The position numbers and the translations under genes were made by a program. Below are positions 15,998 through 25,815 of a stretch of 64,000 bases of DNA, piece after piece (the stretch's first letter is position 1; every line of letters starts with the position of its first letter). The stretch covers positions 62,001-126,000 of the forward strand of contig JBAXIO010000010.1 in NCBI GenBank assembly GCA_037138335.1, in the 5' to 3' direction. The stretch comes from CAIRDP01 sp037138335 (lineage in GTDB: Bacteria > Bacteroidota > Bacteroidia > Bacteroidales > FEN-979). The notes under the pieces were generated by a model that was not told where the DNA came from, ran no database searches, and saw only the letters and a program-made list of their open reading frames with translations.

Positions 15998-18505
15998 TTA
16001 AGGCACCTGGTATATGTTCGCCTCATTCCTGTAACCGCTGTTTTTCAGGTTCCAGTCAGGATACTGAACGCCTGCCGACTGGGCCCAGCCTGCAAATTTC
16101 AGATATGCACTCGTAATTTGCGCCGACTCAACAGTGTAATCAAGTCCCGAGGAGATATTGATCGCCCAGGGAAGATTGGTTTTTGTCTTATAATAAGTAC
16201 CCGAAGCCGGGTCGGAATTATCCTCGCCTGTTTTGAAATAGGCCTGGTTGACGAGGGTGGTAGGCAGGTAGTTGGGCAAATGGATTTCTTTTCCCCTGTC
16301 AAGATTGACAAACAGGAAAGGATTGAAATTACCAATCCCAACATCCGTAATGGAATAGGTATTGGGTTTGAAGCTCAGCGTTATGATGGTGGTGTCGGGG
16401 TTCACATAGGCGGCTCCCGGCACGGTATTGACTCCAAAACCTCCCGGCGATGGCATGATCTTATTAACGTTGTCGAATACGATCACAGTGGTCTTTTCCT
16501 GGCCAGCTTCCGTCCCGTTCGGGTTAAGCTGTATAAAACTTTCCCTTAGTTTGGACCCTGCAACTTCAAGGTCTGCTGCGGCAATGCCGGTTCCCGGCAA
16601 CTGGAAACCAAACCCGTTCTGATAGCCGGCCCCGATAGCCCTGATAACAAATGTTGATATTATTTCGGTTACCTTATTATTTGCATTGGTTACCGTTTTG
16701 AAGCGGTAGTCAAGAACCAGGTCGTTGAAATCATAATCGCCGGTATTCGGCCAAAGATCTTCGAAAGCGAGGGTTCCAAACCCTGTCACGGGGAAATAAT
16801 TGTTGAATGCCCTGGCCGGATCTTTGGGATAAGCATCATCGGCATCGGCAACACCGTCCCCGTCCTGGTCAGGCACATTCCCGGTTTGCGAGAAGTTTGC
16901 CTGTATCTCAGTCTGATCCAGGGCCCTGTTGAAAAACTTACACTCATCTATGGATCCGTTGAAAAATTTTTGGGCGCCATCATCCGAACCAATCGATAAA
17001 TCCCTGCTGTTCACATACAACAAACCAGTTACAGAAAGACTGTTCCTGAGCTGGCCATTTACATATAATTTCATTACCTGCCCGTCATAAGTCATTGCAA
17101 GATGATACCACTGGTTAAAAACGGGAAGCCCGCCTCCCCAGCTCAATACGTGTGAGATGTTACCCACAAGCCTGATCTGGCCTCCCCAGCCATCCCAGTT
17201 TCCCTGTCCAAGGCCATGGCCGTCATAATCTCCCTTTTGAAAAATTTTCGTAGTCAGGTTTTTATTGGTCTTTGCCCAGGCCATCATCGTAATTCCGTAA
17301 ACAGGGTTGAGGTTTAATTTGCTGGGAACCTTTACAGCCCCTGTTGTTCCGTCGAACACGAGGCAACTTCCCGAGATACCCTGCCCCCAGGTGGCTCCCG
17401 TGATGGTTCCTGTATTAACGCCTTTACTGTCGTTGGCCACGGTTCCGGCATTTTCATCAAGTTTGTAATATGAAACCAGGTTGTCGCTCCCGGTACCGGG
17501 ATCAGGTGTTGAACCAAAAATTTGAAGCACTTCCGCATCGGTCAGGGCCCGGTCATACATCAGCATCTCATCAATGATACCTTTAAATGGAGTAATGGTT
17601 CCCTGCCTCCCAATGTACACATCCGAAGCTGAAATTTGCAGATTCCCGGTATTGGCTACAGAAGTCCTGTACAAGCCATCTAAAAATATTTTCATGGTGG
17701 AACCGTCATATGTCATAACAGTATGATGCCAGTCGGTATCCAGAACCCGGTTGGTAAATCCCGCGTTGACCGATGCCCATACCGGTGTATATATTGCAAA
17801 TCCCACACGCCCCTGGGGGTCCATGCTGACATTATATTTTACATTCTGATAAATGAAACTGCCATTATCACCTATTGCATTCAGCTTGAACCAGAATGAG
17901 AAACTGATACTGTTTCCTGTCGGGTTAAACCCGGCTTTGGGTATCTGAACCTGGTTGTTGGTACCGTCAAATTGAAGCGCACTTCCCCTGATTCCGTTTA
18001 CCCATGTAGCGCCGCTGATGACGCCATTATGGCCACCTATGGCATCGCCGGCCGTTGTCCCGGTATTTTCATCAAAATGCCAGGCAGCAATCAAACCCTG
18101 GGCTGGAATATCTTTCAGGCGGCTATCCGGAGCATTCTTCAATGCATTCGCTAAATTAACCTGGACCACAGCCCCTGTGATTGCCACAGAGGTACCGTTC
18201 ACCATCACCTGCCCGATATAAGCGGGGATAGTAAGCTTTACCGGGAAACTATTTCCAATCCCGTTATAGAAGCCACGGTAATACTGAATATCGCCTGTAG
18301 TGGAAGTGATGTTGATCACGGTCGTATGATCAGAGGAGATCTGAAAGGTGACATCACGGGATGTTTCCCAGCTGAAACCGGGAGGAATATTCAGATTCTT
18401 CATGTCCGCGACGGTTATCCCGGGGACGGACTCATTTTTTTTACATGAGGTAATGATGATGGCGGCGATCAACAAGATCCAGAGTACTCTGTAATTTCTT
18501 GACAT
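15998..18505 (-). CDS. LruC domain-containing lipoprotein with two LamG-like domains
   Basis: The 835-residue protein is taken from ATG 18505, which gives a proper lipoprotein signal (SRNYRVLWILLIAAIIITSC) and sits 17 bases behind a promoter -7 element. A longer reading from 18613 would run through the promoter. An N-terminal beta domain (IPPGFSWETSRDVTF) is followed by two concanavalin-like LamG domains (~135-335, GLIAAWHFDENTG...IDEMLMYDRALTDAEV; ~339-540, NLVSYYKLDENAG...IDECKFFNRALDQTE). The C-terminus (~545-835) is an LruC domain with DQDGDGVADADDAYPKDP and FEDLWPNTGDYDFNDLVLDY. LamG modules often bind carbohydrate, so a surface lectin-like role is reasonable but unproven. Its ends are homologous to the 11809-14121 protein. 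Confidence 0.88.
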   Translation of the reverse strand: MSRNYRVLWILLIAAIIITSCKKNESVPGITVADMKNLNIPPGFSWETSRDVTFQISSDHTTVINITSTTGDIQYYRGFYNGIGNSFPVKLTIPAYIGQVMVNGTSVAITGAVVQVNLANALKNAPDSRLKDIPAQGLIAAWHFDENTGTTAGDAIGGHNGVISGATWVNGIRGSALQFDGTNNQVQIPKAGFNPTGNSISFSFWFKLNAIGDNGSFIYQNVKYNVSMDPQGRVGFAIYTPVWASVNAGFTNRVLDTDWHHTVMTYDGSTMKIFLDGLYRTSVANTGNLQISASDVYIGRQGTITPFKGIIDEMLMYDRALTDAEVLQIFGSTPDPGTGSDNLVSYYKLDENAGTVANDSKGVNTGTITGATWGQGISGSCLVFDGTTGAVKVPSKLNLNPVYGITMMAWAKTNKNLTTKIFQKGDYDGHGLGQGNWDGWGGQIRLVGNISHVLSWGGGLPVFNQWYHLAMTYDGQVMKLYVNGQLRNSLSVTGLLYVNSRDLSIGSDDGAQKFFNGSIDECKFFNRALDQTEIQANFSQTGNVPDQDGDGVADADDAYPKDPARAFNNYFPVTGFGTLAFEDLWPNTGDYDFNDLVLDYRFKTVTNANNKVTEIISTFVIRAIGAGYQNGFGFQLPGTGIAAADLEVAGSKLRESFIQLNPNGTEAGQEKTTVIVFDNVNKIMPSPGGFGVNTVPGAAYVNPDTTIITLSFKPNTYSITDVGIGNFNPFLFVNLDRGKEIHLPNYLPTTLVNQAYFKTGEDNSDPASGTYYKTKTNLPWAINISSGLDYTVESAQITSAYLKFAGWAQSAGVQYPDWNLKNSGYRNEANIYQVP

Positions 18506-18521
18506 TGAGGTATTATTTCTA

Positions 18522-18552
18522 CAAAGATACCCCGGCGTTAAGGCGATTGCAA
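18522..18552 (-). promoter_or_regulatory. Bacteroidota-type promoter for the LamG/LruC gene
   Basis: On the minus strand TTG (18552-18550), a 20-base spacer and TATCTTTG (18529-18522) match the Bacteroidota consensus. Its position fixes the translation start at ATG 18505. Confidence 0.6.
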
Positions 18553-18662
18553 GCACAAATGCGTAAATGGGCAGTTTAATCGTGTAAATGTGCCTATTAA
18601 TGAAGTTTTTCACGAAACGGAATTGGGATAAACCTGAAAAACCTCAAAACAATGCGGGCGGT

Positions 18663-19280
18663 CTACTTTTTTTCCATTCGCTGCCTGATCCCGCTGATGG
18701 CATTAACCGGTGAATCAATGATGAGCATATTGGAGATCCAGTCGGGTATGCTTCCGGCCGGGTCAATATACCCTTCAAGTACAACATGGGATCTTTCTTT
18801 TCCCGCAGGCTCAACAGTCCATGTTTGCCGGTACTCTTTGATCCGGATCATATCCTTATGTTCGGGGTAGGCCCCGTTGAGGGGAATGGCAGTTATCCGT
18901 CTCACCCCGCTAACCTGGTCAATGGTTACTCTGACATCCACACAAAGGTCGCGATCAATAACCGGCCAGGGTAAGTTATAAACCAGGTAATACTGCGCCC
19001 GTTTATTCTTTTCATAAAGCAGCACCCTGATCTGGTTGAAGTTTTTATCCCACCAGTCGGTATTGTTGACATCTTCGATAAGGGCAAAAACTTTTTCCGC
19101 CGGCGCCTTAATGTCGGCAACCCCTTTATACGACTTCAGTTGCTTCCCGGCTTCCTTGCGGGTGTAAATTTTTATGCCTTCCTTTTCTTTGATAAAATCC
19201 CATGATTGGGCCAGCATGGAACATGAAACCACTGAGGATAGAAATATGAATATTGCGAGGCAAAACCGATGATGTTTCAT
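18663..19280 (-). CDS. Exported START-domain (StAR-related lipid transfer) protein
   Basis: The 205-residue protein has an N-terminal signal (RFCLAIFIFLSSVVSCSMLA); the Cys could be a lipobox residue. The rest is a single START domain: WDFIKEKEGIKIYTRKEAG, DIKAPAEKVFALIEDVNN, the YLVYNLPWPVIDRDLCVDVR strand and a long C-terminal helix from VVLEGYIDPAGSIPDWISN. START domains bind a hydrophobic ligand in a helix-grip fold; the bacterial ligand is generally unknown. It stands alone between a LruC gene and a divergent BNR gene. The imperfect TTACTTTG (minus strand) just upstream, around 19298-19305, may be its -7 element. Confidence 0.8.
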   Translation of the reverse strand: MKHHRFCLAIFIFLSSVVSCSMLAQSWDFIKEKEGIKIYTRKEAGKQLKSYKGVADIKAPAEKVFALIEDVNNTDWWDKNFNQIRVLLYEKNKRAQYYLVYNLPWPVIDRDLCVDVRVTIDQVSGVRRITAIPLNGAYPEHKDMIRIKEYRQTWTVEPAGKERSHVVLEGYIDPAGSIPDWISNMLIIDSPVNAISGIRQRMEKK

Positions 19281-19505
19281 ATCACCCGATTTTTTTACAA
19301 AGTAACGCTATTCCTCCGGAATAATATGATACCCCGGGAACGGCATTAAAACCTGTCTTTCGGCATCTTATTAAAAGATAAGGCAATATAATTCAACTTC
19401 CCTTACTATGTCCATGGCGCTTGATTTTTTTGTAACTTAGCTTCTTAACTGCGGATGTTGAGCTCCATATAAACAGGGCAAACAACATCAGATGTAAAGC
19501 TGAGT

Positions 19506-22052
19506 ATGAAAAAGAAAAGATTTTTCATCCTGTTCCAGGGTGTAGTAACCCTTATCCTGTTTATTGCAGGAATCCTGGTATACCAGGTCATCAAACACGA
19601 AGATCCGTCAGGATCGAAACGGGTAAAACCTGAACCGGATCCCAGCGACTGGATGGCCATGCAAAGGGCGTTCCCTTACGGGAAGATCAATCAGGTTGCA
19701 TACCTTGATGCCCTGGAGCAGACAAGGATGATGATGATGTCACAGGTAAAACGGTCCAACCCATGGACATTCGCCGGCCCCGACAATATCGGCGGCAGGT
19801 TAACTGATGTGGAATCCCCGGCCGGGCATCCCGAAATTATATATATTGGCGCCTCCACCGGCGGGATATTGAAGACTACCAATTCGGGAAATACCTGGAC
19901 CAACCTGTTCGGTGAAGTCCCTGTGATCTCGGTTGGCGATATCGCCATCGATCCCCGGCATCCCGATACTATCTGGTGCGGAACTGGTGAAGCCAATTCT
20001 TCCAGCTTCAGCTTCCTGGGTAACGGGATATACAGATCGGTCGACGCAGGAACAACATGGCTGCATATGGGGCTTACCAATTCAGCTTATATCGGAAGGG
20101 TCCTGGTTGATAATTCAAATTCTAACCGGATCTTCGCGGCTGCCTGTGGCAACCTGTTTACAACCAGCGATGAACGCGGAGTTTACCGAAGCAACGATGG
20201 CGGACAAACCTGGGACAGGGTCCTTTTCCTTACCGATTCCACTTCAGCCATCGACCTGGCTCAGAATCCTGAAAATCCGCAGATCATCTATGCCGCTATG
20301 TGGGAACGTTGCCGCGGGCTTGTATACCGCCACTCGTTCGGCCAGTCATCAGGGATCTGGAGGAGTATCGACGGGGGCACGACATGGAGTGAACTTACCA
20401 ATGGCCTGCCAAAAGGGAGTAATGTAGGAAGGATAGGCATAGACATATCAAAATCCAACCCCGATATCCTTTATGCCTGCTATGATATGGATAACCAGGA
20501 AGTGGGCGTATACAAGTCGTCTGACGGCGGATCATCCTGGACCAGGACAAGCGACGCAGCCCTGCAGGGAATGAGCAGTAACTTCGGATGGTACTTCGGC
20601 CAGATCCGGATCCAGCCCGACGACCCCGACCGCGTATATGTGATGGGAGTGGATCTGTACCGCACCGACAACGGGGGGGCCTCCTGGAACAATATCTCAA
20701 ATTATAATATTCATGTGGATCATCATGCCATGTGTTTTTTACAAAATAACCGGATGCTTGAAGGTAATGACGGAGGATTATACCTGACATCGACATATGG
20801 AAATAGCTGGACTAAGATTAACAACCTTCCATTGACCCAATTCTACGCTATTGATATCGACTACCAGCTTCCTCAAAGGATATACGGAGGCACCCAGGAC
20901 AACAACTCCATTCGCACTTCCACAGGCGGTACCAGCGACTGGCAGGCTATTCTTGGAGGCGATGGTATGTATTGCCTTGTAGATTATACAAATTCCGATA
21001 TCATTTACGCGGAATACCAGAACGGGAACCTCTACAGGTCAATTAATGGGGGTGCCAGCATGCAATATATTTCCGGTCCAATGGAAAACGACCGTGTGAA
21101 CTGGTCGGCTCCCCTGGCTATGCATCCGCAAGACCCTTCCATTCTCTACTTTGGAACATACCGGGTCTGGAAAACCACTGATATGGGCTCTTCCTGGCAA
21201 GCCGTCAGCGGAGACCTCACCCATGGCGGCAGTAATTATTTCTATACCCTTACAACCATTGATATTTCAACGGTCAATCCTTCAGTCGTGATAACCGGCA
21301 GCGGAGACGGGATGGTACATATCTCCACCAACAACGGGCAGACCTGGCAGGATATCTCGGCCGGCCTCCCGCAGAGGTGGGTTACCCATGTCAAAGCCGA
21401 TCCCTTCGATGCCCAGGCTTTATATGTTACACTGTCGGGCTTCCGTTGGGATGAGCCCCTCCCCCATGTCTTTAAATCAGGCGACCTGGGCCAGCACTGG
21501 ACGGATATTTCAGGCAACCTCCCTGAGTTTCCTGTGAATGATATCGTTGTTGATCCTGAAATCCCCGGAAGGATCATCGTTGCAACCGACGCCGGGTTAT
21601 ATGGTACAACCGACGGCGGACAAACCTGGTCATGGATATGGGACAGGATGCCTGCAGTTCCCGTATACACCCTGAAGATACATGCTCCAACACGGACCCT
21701 TGTTGCCGGAACCTATGGATTGTCGGCCTACAGGGCCAATCTCGACGATATCCTCACTGGCATCCCAACATTAAATACCGTCGGGATGATTGCATTGTCG
21801 GCCTCCCCGAACCCGGTCCAAAGCACAACAACTCTATCTTTTTACCTGCCTGCGGATGACAAAGTCTCAATCAGCCTGTATGCGTTAAATGGCAAGGTGG
21901 TAAAAAATGTTTTTGACGGGAACCTCCCGCGGGGCAGGCAGAATATCCCTTTCAGGATGGATAATGACACCAGGGATATCCCTTCCGGACTTTATATCGT
22001 TGCTGCAAGTGGAAAAAGATTTTCGGGCAGCCTGAAATTGCTGAAATTATAA
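19506..22052 (+). CDS. T9SS-exported BNR/VPS10-type beta-propeller protein (GH74-like fold)
   Basis: The 848-residue protein begins with a single hydrophobic segment (RFFILFQGVVTLILFIAGIL) acting as signal. The opening WTFAGPDNIGGRLTDVE and many BNR/Asp-box repeats (GGILKTTNSGNTWTNLF, GVYRSNDGGQTWDRV, GVYKSSDGGSSWTR) indicate one or two seven-bladed propellers of the sortilin/VPS10 or GH74-like type. Many such Bacteroidota proteins have no proven enzyme activity. The last ~83 residues (SASPNPVQSTTTLSF ... DIPSGLYIVAASGKRFSGSLKLLKL) form a type A T9SS sorting domain, so the protein should be secreted and anchored or released. It is probably a single-gene unit. Confidence 0.85.
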   Translation: MKKKRFFILFQGVVTLILFIAGILVYQVIKHEDPSGSKRVKPEPDPSDWMAMQRAFPYGKINQVAYLDALEQTRMMMMSQVKRSNPWTFAGPDNIGGRLTDVESPAGHPEIIYIGASTGGILKTTNSGNTWTNLFGEVPVISVGDIAIDPRHPDTIWCGTGEANSSSFSFLGNGIYRSVDAGTTWLHMGLTNSAYIGRVLVDNSNSNRIFAAACGNLFTTSDERGVYRSNDGGQTWDRVLFLTDSTSAIDLAQNPENPQIIYAAMWERCRGLVYRHSFGQSSGIWRSIDGGTTWSELTNGLPKGSNVGRIGIDISKSNPDILYACYDMDNQEVGVYKSSDGGSSWTRTSDAALQGMSSNFGWYFGQIRIQPDDPDRVYVMGVDLYRTDNGGASWNNISNYNIHVDHHAMCFLQNNRMLEGNDGGLYLTSTYGNSWTKINNLPLTQFYAIDIDYQLPQRIYGGTQDNNSIRTSTGGTSDWQAILGGDGMYCLVDYTNSDIIYAEYQNGNLYRSINGGASMQYISGPMENDRVNWSAPLAMHPQDPSILYFGTYRVWKTTDMGSSWQAVSGDLTHGGSNYFYTLTTIDISTVNPSVVITGSGDGMVHISTNNGQTWQDISAGLPQRWVTHVKADPFDAQALYVTLSGFRWDEPLPHVFKSGDLGQHWTDISGNLPEFPVNDIVVDPEIPGRIIVATDAGLYGTTDGGQTWSWIWDRMPAVPVYTLKIHAPTRTLVAGTYGLSAYRANLDDILTGIPTLNTVGMIALSASPNPVQSTTTLSFYLPADDKVSISLYALNGKVVKNVFDGNLPRGRQNIPFRMDNDTRDIPSGLYIVAASGKRFSGSLKLLKL

Positions 22053-22103
22053 TTTGATTGCCTGACGAAGGGTCGGGGTTGGTTATAAACATAATTCCAT
22101 TGT

Positions 22104-24521
22104 ATGAAACAAATCATTCTTTTCCTGTTCATTTGCTTATATGGAATTGCGGTTCAATCTCCCTCCTGCGCCCAGGCGGTACCTGAAAAGCAATCCGAAC
22201 AAAAGAAACAACAGCCTGAAACCATTAAAATCAGCGATATCCCTGTCAAGTCAGTGGAACTTATGCACAAGACGAGACAGGCATTTCGTAATCTGCCCCC
22301 TCCGGGTACGATCAGGATGCTCAGGGCAAAAAATGAAATTATCAGCTCAAGGATAGATACCAACATTTTAAAACCGCTCGACCAGAATGACCCCGAAGTC
22401 AAAATCATCCTGATTGTAAACAGGAAAGTTCTTCTGGAGCAGGAACAGCGTGAAAATACCGAAGAGGAAAAACAGCTTAGCAAGATCATAAAGACCCTCG
22501 ATGAGATAACCACCTGGATGAACCAGGAAGCGGCCAAATGGAAAAATACCAGGGACCAGATGCAAAAGGATTTCCCAAATATGCCGGTTCCTGCAAACCT
22601 CACAACCACCATCGTTTTCATCGATTCTTCACTCAGCATGCTCAGCAGGAAGACCAATACCATTATTGGTATCATGGAAAAGAACATTACCCTGGGGATC
22701 AAGATTGACTTTGCTCTTCAGAGAACGATAGCCCTGATCAGCCGTAAAGAATTGAATTCATTTAAAGTCGACCATCCTCCCCTCTTCAGCCTTGATTTCA
22801 GGAGGAATTACATTTCGGCTGTTGCCGATGCATTTCAAAACTTTAAAAATCTGCGGATAAAGGAACTGCTCTCTTACCTGGGAACCCAAAAGGGATCAGT
22901 CATTATTCTTTTAATGCTCTTTTCAGTCCTGTTATGGTTTTTTTACCTTCTTAAAAAAAGGACCAGCATAAACCTCGAAGGCTATGGTAGGTTTTACAAA
23001 GAGAAGTTGATGGTCCTTCTTTCGCAACCCCTGATGGCTGCTACGATATTGAGCCTTATTTCAGTCGAATTCATTTTTTCGGCCCGTCCTATGGTTTTCC
23101 GTGAGCTTGTAGCCTACCTGTATGCTTATCCTATAATCAGCCTGCTTAAAAAGATCCTCGATAGGAAATACCATGTTTACCTGTATTCTTTCGTCGTCGT
23201 CCTTGTTCTTTTCATTTTTCTTATCCTGTCCTCTTCCGATGCACTGCTCTCCCGCATGATGTATTTCCTGATAGCAGTTGCCGAGTTCATACTGCTGTTG
23301 ATGCTGTTTATAAATTTCAGGAAGATCAAAATCAAAACTTACCAGAAATACCTTGTCAATATATTCCTTGTTCTTCATATTGCGCTGGCATTAACCGGCC
23401 TGATCGCCAACCTGACCGGCAGGATGATCCTGACTTCGATAACCATCAATGCCGTGTTTGTCAATATCCTTAGCATCGTGCTCCTTATAGTTGCGGCCAT
23501 CATGGTAAATGGCGTTGTTGCCTCAGTAGTTGATTCACGCCGGGGCCGCAAAGTTAATTCCATCAGGCTTTACGGTGAGATGTTGAAGCACAGATCATTC
23601 CTGATCCTGAACACTCTGACGATTTTATACTGGTTTGCAATTTTCCTGAATGGTTTTCATATACGGAGTATTGCTTATAACCTGATACTTTCGATATTCA
23701 CCTACAAATTTACCATCGGGGATGCCAGTTTTTCTCTTGATGGCGTTTTGCTCTTTTTTGCAGTCATTTTTGTTTCGTTTTTTTTGGCCAGGTTCCTCCA
23801 GGTGCTTCTGGAAAAGGATGTACTCAACCGCTTATCCTTATCAAAAGGATTGCCCCACACCATTTCCATGGGCTTGAAATATGTGATGATTGTTTCCGGT
23901 TTTTTCCTGGCATTCTATGCAACAGGCATCCCGATGGATAAAGCGACTATCATCCTTGGGGCATTCAGCGTGGGAATCGGGTTCGGGCTGCAATCCATTT
24001 TCAGCAATGTAGTCTCGGGGCTGATCCTGCTTTTTGAGAGGCCGATACAGATTGGGGATACGGTACAGGTTGGCCCGCTTATAGGCAATGTAAAATCCAT
24101 TGATCTTCGTGCAAGCAACATTCACACATTCGACGGGGCCGAGGTGATTGTTCCCAACGGGCAGCTGATCTCAAAAGAGGTAATAAACTGGACCCTGTCG
24201 GATAAGAAACGCAGGATGGAAGTACCCCTGGGCGTAGCATATGATTCGGATCCCCAATTCGTCCAGGGTCTTGTAATGGAAATCCTGCGAAAACACCCAA
24301 TGATATTGCAGCAACCCGAACCGTTAGTCTATTTTCTGGGTGTGGGGCAATTTGCAATGGATTTTGAAATGCTTTTCTGGGTTTCCGACTACAGCCAGGG
24401 TCGCAGCATCAGGAGCGAAGTTCAGTTCGCAGTCTTTAAAATAATGAAAGAAAATAATATTAAAATTCCTGTTCCAAGGCGGGACATTATAATTAACCCA
24501 TCTCAAAATATCGGTATATGA
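22104..24521 (+). CDS. Large MscS-family mechanosensitive channel
   Basis: The 805-residue protein has a signal peptide (QIILFLFICLYGIAVQSPSCA), a periplasmic helical region (~25-255), then about ten membrane helices and a C-terminal MscS domain from ~582. The pore helix and beta domain show ILGAFSVGIGFGLQSIFSN followed by VVSGLILLFERPIQIGDTVQV, the hallmark of MscS. Such long MscS-like channels (compare MscK/YbdG types) release osmolytes on hypo-osmotic shock. The stop codon overlaps the start of the next gene by ATGA at 24518, indicating translational coupling with the CNNM/CorC protein. Confidence 0.9.
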   Translation: MKQIILFLFICLYGIAVQSPSCAQAVPEKQSEQKKQQPETIKISDIPVKSVELMHKTRQAFRNLPPPGTIRMLRAKNEIISSRIDTNILKPLDQNDPEVKIILIVNRKVLLEQEQRENTEEEKQLSKIIKTLDEITTWMNQEAAKWKNTRDQMQKDFPNMPVPANLTTTIVFIDSSLSMLSRKTNTIIGIMEKNITLGIKIDFALQRTIALISRKELNSFKVDHPPLFSLDFRRNYISAVADAFQNFKNLRIKELLSYLGTQKGSVIILLMLFSVLLWFFYLLKKRTSINLEGYGRFYKEKLMVLLSQPLMAATILSLISVEFIFSARPMVFRELVAYLYAYPIISLLKKILDRKYHVYLYSFVVVLVLFIFLILSSSDALLSRMMYFLIAVAEFILLLMLFINFRKIKIKTYQKYLVNIFLVLHIALALTGLIANLTGRMILTSITINAVFVNILSIVLLIVAAIMVNGVVASVVDSRRGRKVNSIRLYGEMLKHRSFLILNTLTILYWFAIFLNGFHIRSIAYNLILSIFTYKFTIGDASFSLDGVLLFFAVIFVSFFLARFLQVLLEKDVLNRLSLSKGLPHTISMGLKYVMIVSGFFLAFYATGIPMDKATIILGAFSVGIGFGLQSIFSNVVSGLILLFERPIQIGDTVQVGPLIGNVKSIDLRASNIHTFDGAEVIVPNGQLISKEVINWTLSDKKRRMEVPLGVAYDSDPQFVQGLVMEILRKHPMILQQPEPLVYFLGVGQFAMDFEMLFWVSDYSQGRSIRSEVQFAVFKIMKENNIKIPVPRRDIIINPSQNIGI

Positions 24522-25801
24522 TCACAGAAATTATCATCCTGTTTGCCCTGTTCCTTGTCAACGGACTTTTTGTAATGACAGAGATTGCGCTGGTCTCCTC
24601 AAGGAGGAGCAAGCTCGAGATAGATGCCAGGTCGGGAAATAAGGGCGCAAAAGCTGCGCTTGACCAGTTAAGCAAGCCGGCAGGTGTGCTATCCACAGTC
24701 CAGATCGCAGTAACCCTCATCGGTATCCTCACCGGGGTTTTCAGCGGGGCAAAGATTTCGGAAGGAATGGCTTCGCTCCTTATCTCCGCAGGGATGTCAG
24801 GGCCAACTGCAAGTACCCTGGCGCTGGCCATTGTTGTGATCATAGTTACACTGGTCGCAATGCTTATCGGTGAGCTTGTCCCCAAACGCATCGGCCTGAT
24901 GAATCCTGAGAGCGTTTCCAAAGTGATGGTCCCTCCGGCCGTGATCCTTTCAAAGATCCTCATCCCGGTCACCTGGCTGCTGACCAGGCTCAGCGACATC
25001 ATCCTCAGACTTCTCAGGGTAAAGCCATCCGCCGACAATAAAGTAACTGAAGAAGAGATCCGTGCCCTGGTGCTGGAAGGAGCAATGGGAGGAGATGTTC
25101 AGAAGATGGAGCAGCATATCGTCGACAGGGTTTTCCATCTTGGGGACCAGAAGATCGCTTCACTGATGACCCATTATTCGGAAGTGACATGGCTTGATAT
25201 CAATGAAAGCAGCGCCGACCTGTGGAAAAAGATCCAGCCGGGGCTCCATTCGGTATACCCCGTTTGCCGCAATAACCTGAATAACCTGGTCGGGGTGGTC
25301 TCTCTTAAAAAACTATTACTGGGGTTTAATCTCAATGACGAACTGGCCCTTGAGAATTACATTAAGCCTGCCCAGCTGATCCTGGAGTCGCTTACAACCT
25401 ATGAAACTCTTGAATTGTTCAGGGAAAAAAATGTTCATTACGGATTGGTGGTCGATGAATACGGATCCATTGTCGGAATGGTCGTACTTAACGACATCCT
25501 CGAAGCCATTGTAGGGGATATCAACAGGGGTGGTTCAGATAAACCCCAGATCCACCGGAGGGAAGACGGGAGCTGGCTGGTCGACGGACAGATGCCGTAC
25601 ACCGAGTTTGCCTATAAATTCGGGCTTGAAGGCCTGGACAAAAAGGTGAAATTCAACACCGTGGCCGGCCTTGTCACAAACGCGATGAAACATATCCCTG
25701 CACCCGGGGAGAAGCTTGTTTATATGGGGTATGAGCTCGAAGTGGTTGATCTTGACGGGAACCGCATCGACAAGTTGATAATAAAAAAATTGCCGGGTTG
25801 A
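24518..25801 (+). CDS. CNNM/CorC-type membrane protein (DUF21-CBS-CorC_HlyC), 'hemolysin family'
   Basis: The 427-residue protein contains an N-terminal DUF21 membrane domain (~1-190, LFALFLVNGLFVMTEIALVS, VLSTVQIAVTLIGILTGVFSG), a paired CBS region (~200-335, VYPVCRNNLNNLVGVVSLKK, YGLVVDEYGSIVGMVVLNDI) and a CorC_HlyC domain (~350-427, FNTVAGLVTNAMKHIPAPGE). Family members are linked to Mg/Co efflux or homeostasis; true haemolysin activity is not expected. It is coupled to the MscS gene by a 4-base overlap, suggesting a joint role in ion or osmotic stress. It converges on the 25816-27267 gene with a 14-base gap. Confidence 0.9.
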   Translation: MITEIIILFALFLVNGLFVMTEIALVSSRRSKLEIDARSGNKGAKAALDQLSKPAGVLSTVQIAVTLIGILTGVFSGAKISEGMASLLISAGMSGPTASTLALAIVVIIVTLVAMLIGELVPKRIGLMNPESVSKVMVPPAVILSKILIPVTWLLTRLSDIILRLLRVKPSADNKVTEEEIRALVLEGAMGGDVQKMEQHIVDRVFHLGDQKIASLMTHYSEVTWLDINESSADLWKKIQPGLHSVYPVCRNNLNNLVGVVSLKKLLLGFNLNDELALENYIKPAQLILESLTTYETLELFREKNVHYGLVVDEYGSIVGMVVLNDILEAIVGDINRGGSDKPQIHRREDGSWLVDGQMPYTEFAYKFGLEGLDKKVKFNTVAGLVTNAMKHIPAPGEKLVYMGYELEVVDLDGNRIDKLIIKKLPG

Positions 25802-25815
25802 AAAATATGAGACTG

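Noticed and set aside
24493..25038. A 181-codon minus-strand frame over the MscS/CNNM overlap
   Set aside because: It is a shadow of the CNNM coding strand, with low-complexity Ser/Thr/Ile content.
24518..25801. Haemolysin (toxin) function implied by the family name
   Set aside because: DUF21-CBS-CorC proteins are ion-homeostasis proteins; the name 'hemolysin family' is historical.
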